33,021 nt of DNA from Bacillota bacterium (GTDB lineage Bacteria > Bacillota > Clostridia > Peptostreptococcales > Anaerovoracaceae): NCBI GenBank assembly GCA_017417045.1, contig JAFPZZ010000053.1:1-33021 (forward strand), written 5' to 3'. Under the pieces are notes generated by a model. It did not search any database, was not told where the DNA came from, and saw only the letters and a program-made list of their open reading frames with translations. Shown one piece after another: positions 17,393 to 25,142 of the stretch; within the stretch, counting starts at the first letter, position 1, and each line of letters opens with the position of its first letter. Position numbers and translations under genes: made by a program.

Positions 17393-19924
17393 ATGAATAT
17401 CATTGAGCAGATAAAAAGAAGCTTCGGGCGCATTTGGCAGGGTTTCGTCGACAGAGCCATGGGCACCGGCCTCATGCAGGACGAGCTCGCCGCAGAGGGA
17501 GAAAAGCGCGTATTTCCCGGCATGCCCGAGTTGATAAGAAAGGCCGCGGCCGAGGGCTGCGTGCTGCTCAAAAACGACGGGACGCTGCCGCTCGGCGAAG
17601 GGGCCCGGGTCGCCGTATTCGGTCGCTGCCAGTTCGACTGGTTCCACGTCGGCTATGGAAGCGGGGGATCTGTCAATCCTCCCTATCTGACGGATCTCAT
17701 CGACGGGCTCAAAGGCTCCGGCTTAAAGCCCGACGAGGAGCTTCTCGCCGCATACTCCGAATGGAGGAAGATGAAGGAGCACAGGGCCGACCACGGCTGG
17801 TGGGGACACTGGCCCATGAGCCATCCCGAGATGCCGCTCAGCGAAGAGCTGGTGAGCTCCGCCGCATCCCGCAGCGACGCAGCCCTCGTAGTCATAGGGA
17901 GGGCCGCGGGAGAGGATAGGGAGAATACCCTGACGGAGGGCAGCTATTACCTCACGGCAGACGAGCGGGACATGCTCGAAAAGGTCTGCGCAGCCTTTGA
18001 GAAGACTGTCGTGATACTCAACATCGGAAGCGTCATGGACATGAGCTGGACGGAGGAGCTGGGAGACGGCATCTCAGCGCTGCTCATAGCGTGGCAGGGA
18101 GGAATGGAGGCCGGAAACGCGGCTTCGGACCTGCTCTGCGGCAGGGTCAGCCCTTCGGGAAGGCTCAGCGACAGCATCGCGCGGAGATGGGAAGATCATC
18201 CCAGCAGCGCGGATTTCGGCGGCCTCATATACAACGATTATTCCGAAGATATCTACGTAGGCTACAGGTATTTCGATAAATACGCGAAGGACAGGTTGCT
18301 TTTCCCCTTCGGCTTCGGGCTGAGCTATACTGGCTTCGCGCTCAGCGGCGGCACGGGGGTCTCCGTGGTTGAGAACAAGGACGGGAGCTCTCCGCTCGAG
18401 AACAAGGGCGAGGGGACGCTGCTGGAGATCAGCGTCTCGGTAAAAAATACCGGCGCGCTTCCCGGCAGGGAAGTAGTGCAGCTATGGTGCGAGCCTCCCG
18501 CAGGAAGGCTCGAAAAGCCGCTCAGAGTGCTTGCGGCCTTCGCAAAGACATCGGAGCTTGCCCCGGGCGGATCGGAGATCGCGATCCTCCGCTTTAACGA
18601 GAAGACGCTCTCATCGTACGACGAGGAGCTCCATGCCTTCGTTATGGAGAAGGGCGAATACCGCTTCTATGTGACGGATGGAAGCTCCGCAGACGAGCTC
18701 TCTCCCGGGAAGGGGCTCGCTGCGGGCTCTTTCACCCTGGATGAGGAAAAGCTCATCGAGCAGTGCGAGCCTATCTGCGCCAAGGAATACCTGCTCAGGG
18801 ACCGCATACTGAGCAGGCTCCCGGAGGAGCTCACCGCAGAAGGAGAGGACGCTTCCAAGAAGCTCTCCCTCGCCGGCGTCGCGGAGGGAAACGTATCCCT
18901 CGACAGCTTTACGGCGTCTCTCGAAGAGGACGAGCTCGAGGCGCTCACCAGAGGGCACGGGATGATGGGCAGCAGCCTCGGGACTCCGGGCAACGCGGGA
19001 GCCTTCGGCGGCATAATAAAAAGCCTGAGAGACAAGGGCGTTCCCCCTCTGATAACGGCCGACGGGCCCTCGGGGATAAGGCTCAGCAGGTACTGTTCTC
19101 TGCTTCCGATAGGCACGGCTCTGGCCTGCAGCTGGGACGAGGGCCTCACGGAGGAACTCTACAGGGGGCTCGGCGCGGAGCTTGATGCATATGGAATAGA
19201 CGTGCTCCTCGCCCCCGGCATGAACATACACAGGAACCCTCTCGGCGGACGCAATTTTGAATATTTCTCGGAGGATCCTCTGCTATCGGGAAAGACCGCG
19301 GCTGCCGTCATAAGGGGCATACAGAGCAGCGGTCACGCCGCCTGCCCCAAGCACTTCGCCTGCAACAATCAGGAGACAAAGCGCAACGTCCACGATTCCA
19401 GGGTCTCCGAGCGCGCGTTGAGGGAGATATATCTGCGCAATTTCGAGATAGCCGTAAAAGAGGGCAGGCCGCTCACCATAATGACCAGCTACAACAAGAT
19501 AAACGGCGTGTGGAGCCACTACCACTACGATATGGTCACGACGGTGCTGAGGAGAGAATGGGGCTACGACGGCGCGGTGCTGACGGACTGGTGGATGCAG
19601 AGGGCGCGGAGCCCTGAATTTCCTCTGCTCAGGGACAACGCCTACAGGGTGAGGGCGCAGGTCGACGTGCTCATGCCGGGCGATATGGCCCACATGACGA
19701 GGCGCTACAGAGTGGATCCGAGCCTCAGAAAGACTCTGGGCCTCCCTGAAGGCATAACGAAAGCCGAACTGCAGCGCTCGGCGGAGAACGTCCTGAGGCT
19801 GGTCTTGAGGCTCAAGTACGGGAGCGGCGGAAAGGAAAACGCCGAAAATGCAGGCGGCGAAAAAGAAAACCCTGAAAAGGCAGACAGCGGAAAGGAAAAC
19901 TCCGAAAAGGAAAACGCTGATTAA
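17393..19924 (+). CDS. Glycoside hydrolase family 3 (beta-glucosidase type) with swapped domain order
   Basis: GH3 enzymes release terminal beta-linked sugars from oligosaccharides. The usual C-terminal alpha/beta sandwich domain comes first (from GMPELIRKAAAEGCVLLKND; GRAAGEDRENTLTEG is the likely acid/base region), then a fibronectin type III-like domain (about residues 330-460). The TIM-barrel domain comes last (ITADGPSGIR, KHFACNN, SYNKING), with the probable nucleophile D732 in VLTDWWM. This reversed order is known from some clostridial and rumen beta-glucosidases. No signal peptide is seen, so it is probably cytoplasmic. The tail after about residue 810 is a repetitive K/E/N-rich stretch. 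The start is uncertain: ATG 17393 is preferred, ATG 17318 is also in frame, and neither has a clear ribosome site. About 843 residues. Substrate unknown. Confidence 0.88.
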   Translation: MNIIEQIKRSFGRIWQGFVDRAMGTGLMQDELAAEGEKRVFPGMPELIRKAAAEGCVLLKNDGTLPLGEGARVAVFGRCQFDWFHVGYGSGGSVNPPYLTDLIDGLKGSGLKPDEELLAAYSEWRKMKEHRADHGWWGHWPMSHPEMPLSEELVSSAASRSDAALVVIGRAAGEDRENTLTEGSYYLTADERDMLEKVCAAFEKTVVILNIGSVMDMSWTEELGDGISALLIAWQGGMEAGNAASDLLCGRVSPSGRLSDSIARRWEDHPSSADFGGLIYNDYSEDIYVGYRYFDKYAKDRLLFPFGFGLSYTGFALSGGTGVSVVENKDGSSPLENKGEGTLLEISVSVKNTGALPGREVVQLWCEPPAGRLEKPLRVLAAFAKTSELAPGGSEIAILRFNEKTLSSYDEELHAFVMEKGEYRFYVTDGSSADELSPGKGLAAGSFTLDEEKLIEQCEPICAKEYLLRDRILSRLPEELTAEGEDASKKLSLAGVAEGNVSLDSFTASLEEDELEALTRGHGMMGSSLGTPGNAGAFGGIIKSLRDKGVPPLITADGPSGIRLSRYCSLLPIGTALACSWDEGLTEELYRGLGAELDAYGIDVLLAPGMNIHRNPLGGRNFEYFSEDPLLSGKTAAAVIRGIQSSGHAACPKHFACNNQETKRNVHDSRVSERALREIYLRNFEIAVKEGRPLTIMTSYNKINGVWSHYHYDMVTTVLRREWGYDGAVLTDWWMQRARSPEFPLLRDNAYRVRAQVDVLMPGDMAHMTRRYRVDPSLRKTLGLPEGITKAELQRSAENVLRLVLRLKYGSGGKENAENAGGEKENPEKADSGKENSEKENAD

Positions 19925-19969
19925 GGGCATACAAAAAGCCCGCGTCTTTCGCGGAGCCTTGCACATATG

Positions 19970-20001
19970 AATAAGACGGCTGATATCTCAGCCGTCTTAT
20001 T
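19970..20001. terminator. Bidirectional hairpin between the convergent GH3 and MATE genes
   Basis: The 14-base arms at 19970-19983 and 19988-20001 are perfect complements around TATC. The hairpin overlaps the stop codon of the MATE gene. T-rich arm ends could serve either strand. A smaller hairpin, CCGCG-TCTTT-CGCGG at 19940-19954, precedes it on the GH3 side. Confidence 0.75.
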
Positions 20002-21367
20002 CTGTCTCGATGTTCCTCAGGAAGAATATGAAAAACGCTATCGCGGTGACGCAGCAGGCCATGTCCGCTATGGGCGTGGCCCAGACTATGCCCGTCATCG
20101 GCATCACACTGTTGAGGATGAACATCAAGGGAATGTCAAGTATGCCCTTGCGCATCAGCGCCAGCATGAGCGAGGTCGTGGCGTGCCCCGTGGCCTGGAA
20201 GAACGATATGAAGCCGTAGGCGCAGGCGGAGAAGGGCCCTCCTATGCAGAGTATACGAAGGAAGGTCACGCCGAAGCCGTGAGAGGCGGCGCCGGAGTCG
20301 ATGAAGATGCCTATGAGCTGCGGCGCGAAGGCCAGGGAAATGACGGTACACAGAGCCGCGACGGAGACCTCGGTGATCTCGGATATGATTATGGTCCTCT
20401 TCATCCTGTCGTAGTTCTTCGCGGCGTAGTTGTAGGCTATGAGCGGAAGTACGCCCTGGGATATGCCCCTCGCTATGCTGTGAGCGAGCATGTTGACCTT
20501 CTTCGCGATGCCAACGCCGGCCTGCATGCTCAGCCCCTTGAGGGACATCAGCTTGTCGAGCACCGCATAGGAGACGTTCTCGCAGAGGGTCATGAGGCAG
20601 GCGGGAAGCCCTATGCTTATGACCTCGAAGGGTATGCCTTCTCCTAGACATTCCCTGGTGAAGCTGAAGTTGAGCGCAGAGCTGCCGCGGTATTTCCCGA
20701 TGATGACTACGTAGTAGCAGAGGGATATGATGTTGGAGAGCATGGTCGCTATGGCCGCTCCAGTCGCCTCGTTGCCTCTGGGGAGTATGACGAACATGAA
20801 CAGCGGATCTAGCAGCATGTTGAGCACACCGCCGAGCATGATGCCGAAGCTGGCCTGAAGGGATCTGCCCTCAGACCTCACCATGTGAGCAAAGAAGGAG
20901 GCAAGGCAGGTCGGGACAGCGCCTATTATGACCGCGTACTTCATGTAGCCTGAAGCGTACAGATGTACGTCGGTATGGGTCCCTCCTAGGACATTTATGA
21001 AGCCGTGGCGGAAGGTGAGCACTCCGAGCATATAGATGATCGCAAGCCAAAAACAGCCCCAGAAGGCAAAAGCAGAAGCCCTGTTCGCGTGTTTGACGTC
21101 TTTTCTGCCGAGGGCTCTCGAGACGGCGCTCGATCCTCCCACGCCAAAAAGATTGGCTATGGCCGAAAGGAACATGAACGCAGGCATGCAGATGGTGACG
21201 GCGGTCAGCATGGCGTCGCTGTCGGTTAGGCCTACGTAGTACGCGTCCGCCATATTGTATATGACGAGTATGATCTGACTGACGACAGCGGGAAACGCGA
21301 GCTTCCTTACGGCTGCTCCTACGGGCATCTCCTCGAATATATACTTTTGGCTGTTCAGATCCTTCAT
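19997..21367 (-). CDS. MATE family multidrug/metabolite efflux transporter
   Basis: MATE transporters export drugs or metabolites using a sodium or proton gradient across the inner membrane. The protein has 456 residues and about twelve hydrophobic segments. The N-terminal pattern YIFEEMPVGAAVRKLAFPAV, then IYNMADAYYVGL and GVGGSSAVSRALGRKD, is typical of the DinF/NorM-like clostridial branch. Repeated features in the second half (GISQGVLPLIAYNYAAKN, FFQATGHA) support the two-bundle MATE fold. The ATG at 21367 fits the family's N-terminus, but no clear Shine-Dalgarno sequence precedes it and the upstream sequence is very AT-rich. It converges on GH3 and diverges from the amidohydrolase. The substrate cannot be predicted. 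Confidence 0.92.
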   Translation of the reverse strand: MKDLNSQKYIFEEMPVGAAVRKLAFPAVVSQIILVIYNMADAYYVGLTDSDAMLTAVTICMPAFMFLSAIANLFGVGGSSAVSRALGRKDVKHANRASAFAFWGCFWLAIIYMLGVLTFRHGFINVLGGTHTDVHLYASGYMKYAVIIGAVPTCLASFFAHMVRSEGRSLQASFGIMLGGVLNMLLDPLFMFVILPRGNEATGAAIATMLSNIISLCYYVVIIGKYRGSSALNFSFTRECLGEGIPFEVISIGLPACLMTLCENVSYAVLDKLMSLKGLSMQAGVGIAKKVNMLAHSIARGISQGVLPLIAYNYAAKNYDRMKRTIIISEITEVSVAALCTVISLAFAPQLIGIFIDSGAASHGFGVTFLRILCIGGPFSACAYGFISFFQATGHATTSLMLALMRKGILDIPLMFILNSVMPMTGIVWATPIADMACCVTAIAFFIFFLRNIETE

Positions 21368-21600
21368 AACTACATATTATTTCATATTAGATATAAATAA
21401 ATACAAAAAAAGTTATAGAACGTTAAAGTAATTAAATAAATCAGGCGTTTTGTGCTGAAATAGTAATAAATAGTGACACATAAATGGAATTTTGTGGTAC
21501 TCTTTGCTCAGATGGGGTCGAGCTTCGCATCGATCGTAAGGGCATTTGTGTCTCAGAATAATTAGAGCGCTAAGGAAACTGAGGAGGATACGATCAAAAT
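21368..21600. other. AT-rich divergent intergenic region, MATE / amidohydrolase
   Basis: The first 110 bases are strongly AT-rich, with several TAATAT- and TATA-like boxes that could drive the MATE gene on the minus strand. I find no convincing paired -35/-10 for the amidohydrolase. A GAGGAGGA ribosome site at 21581-21588 serves the ATG at 21601. No gene is visible. Confidence 0.5.
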
Positions 21601-22767
21601 ATGAAAGAACTCATCATAAAAAACGGAACGCTGCTCGACAAGGCCTGCGGGCTGCTGTATGAAAAGAAGGATATAAGGATCAGCGGAGGTCTTATAGCAG
21701 AGACAGGAACGGATCTGTCTGCGGACGGCTGCGAGCTCCTGGACGCCTCGGGCATGATAGTTTCGCCTGGATTTATCGACGTGCACGTGCACAACAACCT
21801 CAAACCGCAGTTCGGCCACGAAAACGAAGCTCCCGCGCTGGACAGCATAGACGAGCTCGGCGTATACAGAGGAGCCAGCACCGTGATAGAGGCGGGGAGC
21901 TGGTGCATTGACGACTTTGACGAATTCCTGGAGAAGAGCGGCGCGGCGAACTCCCGCTACTATACGCTTCTCAGCGCCCACGGGGAAGACGGCTTCGGAA
22001 GCCTGGGCTCTCAGGATATAGACAGGATAATACCGGAGCACTACTATGAGCTCTGCGAAAGATATCCGGAGCTCATACGCGGGCTGAAGCTGGCCTGCAG
22101 CAACACCATGACCGGAGACAAGGGCTACGGGCTCTGCCGCCACGCCAAGATGATAGCGAGCCATCTGGGCCTGCCCCTGACGGTGCATATAGGCAGTTTC
22201 CCTCCGGATCCGCTCGGGATAATCGAGTTCCTGGACGAGGGAGACGTTGTAACGCACACCTACCACGGGAAGCAGATATCCCTCTTTAAGGAGGACGGGA
22301 CGCCCAAGGAAGGCGTGCTAAGGGCGAGAGACAGGGGAGTGCTCTTCGACGTGGGCCACGGCAGCGCGAGCTACAGCTATCCCGTGGCCGAGAAGGCTTT
22401 TAAGAAGGGCTTCCTGCCGGACCTCATAGGAACGGATATAAGGGCGCTTAATATAGGCGGCCCCGTGTATTCGCTATCCGCGGTCGCGAGCAAGGTAATG
22501 TGCATGGGAGTGCCGCTCGAAGACGTGGTCTACAAGATCACGGGGGCGGCTGCCAGTGCCTACGGGCTTGAAGGGCTTGGAAGCCTCAGGCCGGGATGTA
22601 CGGCGGATATAGAGCTGTTTGAGATCGTGGGATGCGCTCTCAAGCTGCCCGACTGCGCGGGAGAGCTCCAGCCTGTAGACAGGATGATAGTCCCGAAGAC
22701 GGTGATCGTCTCCAAGGGCGGGGAGAGCAGGGCCTTCGGCGCGTGTCTCGTCAGCCATCCACAATAA
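21601..22767 (+). CDS. Amidohydrolase/deacetylase family metallohydrolase (EF_0837-like)
   Basis: The product is a TIM-barrel metal-dependent hydrolase of the dihydroorotase-like superfamily, 388 residues. The metal motif VHVH is at H62 and H64 after SPGFID. GLKLACSNT is the region where the family often carries a carboxylated lysine. LTVHIGS, VVTHTYHG and DLIGTDIR provide further His/Asp ligands. Members of this subfamily are encoded beside SelA-like ammonia-lyases and KDPG-type aldolases, as here, and are thought to remove an acyl group from an amino-sugar acid or similar amide. That role is inferred from context, not proven. Its last 17 bases overlap the convergent regulator gene. The start is ATG 21601 behind GAGGAGGA. 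Confidence 0.82.
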   Translation: MKELIIKNGTLLDKACGLLYEKKDIRISGGLIAETGTDLSADGCELLDASGMIVSPGFIDVHVHNNLKPQFGHENEAPALDSIDELGVYRGASTVIEAGSWCIDDFDEFLEKSGAANSRYYTLLSAHGEDGFGSLGSQDIDRIIPEHYYELCERYPELIRGLKLACSNTMTGDKGYGLCRHAKMIASHLGLPLTVHIGSFPPDPLGIIEFLDEGDVVTHTYHGKQISLFKEDGTPKEGVLRARDRGVLFDVGHGSASYSYPVAEKAFKKGFLPDLIGTDIRALNIGGPVYSLSAVASKVMCMGVPLEDVVYKITGAAASAYGLEGLGSLRPGCTADIELFEIVGCALKLPDCAGELQPVDRMIVPKTVIVSKGGESRAFGACLVSHPQ

Positions 22768-23524
22768 TCAGCTTTACGCCCATATCGTTAAGAGCGCAGC
22801 GGTATTCCTCTGGGATGCCGCTGTCTGTCATCACCACGTCTACGCTGCTGAGCAGACCTATCACGGAGGACGCGTCGCGTCCGAACTTGCTGCTGTCAGT
22901 GACCACTATGGTCTCCGCGGCCCTCTGGACTACCGCGCTGCACAGTTCGGCGCTCTCCCTGTTGTAATCCGTGATGCCGTTCTTAAGGGTTATGCCGCCC
23001 GCCCCAACGAAGGCCTTGTCTATGCAGAATTCGTTTATGGCGTTCAGCGCGAGGCCCCCGCAGAGCGCAAGCTCGTTGCCCCTCAGCTGTCCTCCAAGGG
23101 AAAAGACGCTGAGCCTCGAGCCCGCGAGCTCGTTCAGTACGGGGAGGGAACTGGTCAGGACCGTTATGTTTTCGCGATTCTTCAGAGCCTTGGCTATCTC
23201 GAGTGCGGTGGTGCCTATATCGAGCATTATGGTCTCGTTCTCCCTCACCATCTCCGCTGCGGCTATGCCTATCTTTCTCTTCTCTTCGTGGTGCCGGCCT
23301 ATGCGGGTCACGAAGAAGGGCTGCACACGCGCCTGCTCCTTTTGCTTTACAAGGACCGCGCCGCCGTAGACCTTTTTTATCAGGCCGCGCGACTCCAGCT
23401 CGTCCAGATCCCTGCGTATGGTTATGACGGAGGCGTCGAAGAGGGCCGTGAGGTCCTTGATCTTCACCATATCCTGTTCCTGCACCATGCGGAGTATGTG
23501 ATCCTGTCTTTCCTTTTTGAGCAT
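22751..23524 (-). CDS. DeoR family transcriptional regulator
   Basis: This 257-residue protein has an N-terminal winged helix-turn-helix (about residues 5-57; LFDASVITIRRDLDELESRGL is the recognition region) and a C-terminal DeoRC sensor domain with LDIGTTALEIAKAL, GGQLRGNELALCGG and VVTDSSKFGRDA. DeoR regulators usually repress sugar-catabolic genes and are released by a phosphorylated intermediate, which would suggest that this pathway involves a sugar phosphate. It lies between the amidohydrolase and the ammonia-lyase gene and is divergent from the latter, the expected place for a local repressor. The ATG at 23524 is preceded by AAGGGGGT. It is probably autoregulated through the shared intergenic region. 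Confidence 0.92.
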   Translation of the reverse strand: MLKKERQDHILRMVQEQDMVKIKDLTALFDASVITIRRDLDELESRGLIKKVYGGAVLVKQKEQARVQPFFVTRIGRHHEEKRKIGIAAAEMVRENETIMLDIGTTALEIAKALKNRENITVLTSSLPVLNELAGSRLSVFSLGGQLRGNELALCGGLALNAINEFCIDKAFVGAGGITLKNGITDYNRESAELCSAVVQRAAETIVVTDSSKFGRDASSVIGLLSSVDVVMTDSGIPEEYRCALNDMGVKLIIVDG

Positions 23525-23568
23525 AAGCCTTGACCCCCTTGAACTCAGTTAAAAAACATGCCGCTTAA

Positions 23569-23597
23569 ATTATAACAGCGGCTCTTTTTGTGTGCAA
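23569..23597 (-). promoter_or_regulatory. Sigma-A-type promoter of the DeoR-type regulator gene
   Basis: Read on the minus strand, TTGCAC (23597-23592) and a perfect TATAAT (23574-23569) are 17 bases apart, about 45 bases before the ATG. The -10 lies in the loop of an inverted repeat, GCCGCT (23560-23565) and AGCGGC (23577-23582). Confidence 0.7.
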
Positions 23598-23635
23598 GTA
23601 TTTTGATAATATTCAGGCTTAAAATATGATCAAAT

Positions 23636-23721
23636 GCGTATATTAAAGACGTGAACATGTTCAAAAAGTCTGAATATTGAGTATTAAATGATCATGTTTA
23701 GCTTAATATACTCAAAATATT
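23636..23721. promoter_or_regulatory. Candidate operator: three related half-sites and an inverted repeat
   Basis: GCGTATATTAA (23636-23646, plus), GAGTATTAA (23679-23687, plus) and GAGTATATTAA (minus strand of 23703-23713) are variants of one half-site. The last two, with AATATT outside each, form an inverted repeat spanning 23673-23721. Its right arm touches the TTGACA of the dgaE-type promoter, a position suited to repression. Confidence 0.5.
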
Positions 23722-23748
23722 GACAGAAAATTATCACGGTGTTATCCT
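23720..23748 (+). promoter_or_regulatory. Promoter of the ammonia-lyase/ABC transporter locus
   Basis: A perfect TTGACA (23720-23725) is followed after 17 bases by TATCCT (23743-23748), a weaker -10. The start codon is about 118 bases downstream, leaving a leader of roughly 110 bases in which I recognise no riboswitch. Confidence 0.6.
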
Positions 23749-23866
23749 TTTAATATAAAAGACCGGCTGCGAGCTGTATGAACACTGTCTGCGGTGCGCG
23801 GAAGTACGAAGCTTTGCAATGATTGCTCCAGATTAAAACTTTCAACGTGTGACGGAGATAACGACG

Positions 23867-24976
23867 ATGAACGTATACGAAAAGATAGGACTTCAGCGCG
23901 TCATAAATGCCAGCGGAAGGATGACATACCTCGGAGTTTCAACTCTGTCCGACGAGGTCGCGCAGGCCGCTGTGGCCGGAGGACAGAGCTACGTCGTTAT
24001 CTCCGAACTTATTGACAGGGCGGGAGAGCTGATATCGGCCCACACCGGCGCCGAGGATTCCTGCGTTACCTGCAGCGCTTCGGCCGGCATAGCCATAGCG
24101 ATGGCAGGCCTGATCAGCCGAGGCAGGCGCTCCGCTCTCGAAAAGCTGCCCCTGTCAGAGGGGCTGCCGAACAAGGTGATACTGCAGAAGGGCCATTCGG
24201 TCGATTTTGGAGCCCCCATCACCACTATCATGAGGCTCGGGGGAGCCGTTCCGGTCGAGGCCGGGAACGCTAACCTGGTATATCCTTCGGAGATCGAGGA
24301 CGCCATAGACGATGATACGGTATGCCTCTTTTACTGCAAGTCCCATCACTGCGTGCAGAAGGGCATGGTCTCTCTCGAGGAGATGATAGAGATCGCTCAT
24401 AGGCACGGGCTTCCCATAGTCGTGGACGCCGCCGCCGAGGAGGATCTCAGAGGATACGTAGCCATGGGCGCGGACCTGATTATATACAGCGGGGCCAAGG
24501 CCATAGAGGCCACGACCTCCGGCTTCATCACCGGAAAGAAGGAATATATAAGCTGGTGCAAGGCCCAGTATCAGGGCATAGGTAGGGCGATGAAGGTCGG
24601 CAAGGAGCAGATCATGGGACTTGTCGCCGCCCTCGACAGATACGACAGTCTCGACCACGAAAAGCAGGCCGAGGAGAATCTCAGGACGGTCGAATGGCTT
24701 AACGGGGAGATAAACAAGATCCCTTACTGTCACGCCAGACTGGTCATGGACGAGGCAGGGCGCAAGATATACCGCTCCAAGCTGACGTTCGACGCCGAGT
24801 GCGGGATGACGGCCGAGGAGATCGACAGGAAGCTGCAGTCCGGTAATCCCTCGGTGCACACTCGTCCGAACCAGCTCAGCCTCGGCGTAATGCTGCTCGA
24901 CGTCAGGCCGCTCGTCCCCGGAGACAAGGAGCTGATAGTCGAAAAACTGCGCGGTATAATGAGCGGGAATCGATAA
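23867..24976 (+). CDS. DgaE-family (SelA-like) PLP-dependent ammonia-lyase
   Basis: Fold type I PLP enzymes of this family include D-glucosaminate-6-phosphate ammonia-lyase, which eliminates ammonia to give 2-keto-3-deoxygluconate-6-phosphate. The N-terminus LQRVINASGRMTYLG resembles selenocysteine synthase and its paralogues. VTCSASAGIAIAM is the phosphate-binding segment. VDAAAEEDL holds the pyridine-nitrogen aspartate, and IYSGAKAIEATTSG holds the Schiff-base lysine K211. The length is 369 residues from ATG 23867, which is preferred over GTG 23849 because GGAG at 23854-23857 is correctly spaced for it. With the amidohydrolase before and aldolase after, an aminated sugar acid or similar compound is the likely substrate. 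That the enzyme is a selenocysteine synthase is unlikely, since no selD or selB is nearby. Confidence 0.83.
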   Translation: MNVYEKIGLQRVINASGRMTYLGVSTLSDEVAQAAVAGGQSYVVISELIDRAGELISAHTGAEDSCVTCSASAGIAIAMAGLISRGRRSALEKLPLSEGLPNKVILQKGHSVDFGAPITTIMRLGGAVPVEAGNANLVYPSEIEDAIDDDTVCLFYCKSHHCVQKGMVSLEEMIEIAHRHGLPIVVDAAAEEDLRGYVAMGADLIIYSGAKAIEATTSGFITGKKEYISWCKAQYQGIGRAMKVGKEQIMGLVAALDRYDSLDHEKQAEENLRTVEWLNGEINKIPYCHARLVMDEAGRKIYRSKLTFDAECGMTAEEIDRKLQSGNPSVHTRPNQLSLGVMLLDVRPLVPGDKELIVEKLRGIMSGNR

Positions 24977-25059
24977 TTTTGAGGTATCTGTCATTCTTTT
25001 TGGTATAAAAAAATGTGATAAGGATACCCAAACACCATAGCTTTCTGATATATTAATTA

Positions 25060-25105
25060 GAGTATAGTCTGACTTCAGCTCGAAAGAGCGGGTCATAACT
25101 ATAAT
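25060..25105 (+). promoter_or_regulatory. Possible promoter/operator region before the solute-binding protein gene
   Basis: TATAAT at 25100-25105 has no good -35. GAGTAT at 25060-25065, preceded by TATATTAATTA, resembles the half-sites before the ammonia-lyase gene. A GCTC-GAAA-GAGC hairpin lies at 25078-25089. This gives modest support for a second, co-regulated start. Confidence 0.35.
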
Positions 25106-25142
25106 AAGTCACGTAGGAAAATCAAAAGAAGGAGAAGTATCT

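Larger units (their letters stand above)
23525..23866. other. Divergent regulatory region between deoR-type and dgaE-type genes
   Basis: This 342-base stretch has no gene. It holds a minus-strand promoter for the regulator, a plus-strand promoter for the ammonia-lyase gene, the perfect palindrome GAACATGTTC (23653-23662), two TGATCA sites (23627, 23689), and repeated half-sites listed separately. The segment 23590-23760 is far more AT-rich than its surroundings. Confidence 0.7.

Noticed and set aside
19967..20647. Plus-strand open frame of 226 codons opposite the MATE gene
   Set aside because: Its translation is rich in G, E, H and Y without hydrophobic core or motifs, typical of an antisense shadow. 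The minus strand is a convincing transporter.
21493..21508. Sigma-54 type promoter (TGGTAC...TTGC) before the amidohydrolase
   Set aside because: The spacing between the GG and GC elements is 8 bases rather than the required 10, and no sigma-54 activator is nearby.
23749..23866. Riboswitch in the leader of the ammonia-lyase gene
   Set aside because: The roughly 110-base leader shows no stable multi-stem structure or known aptamer core by eye, and a DeoR regulator already explains control.
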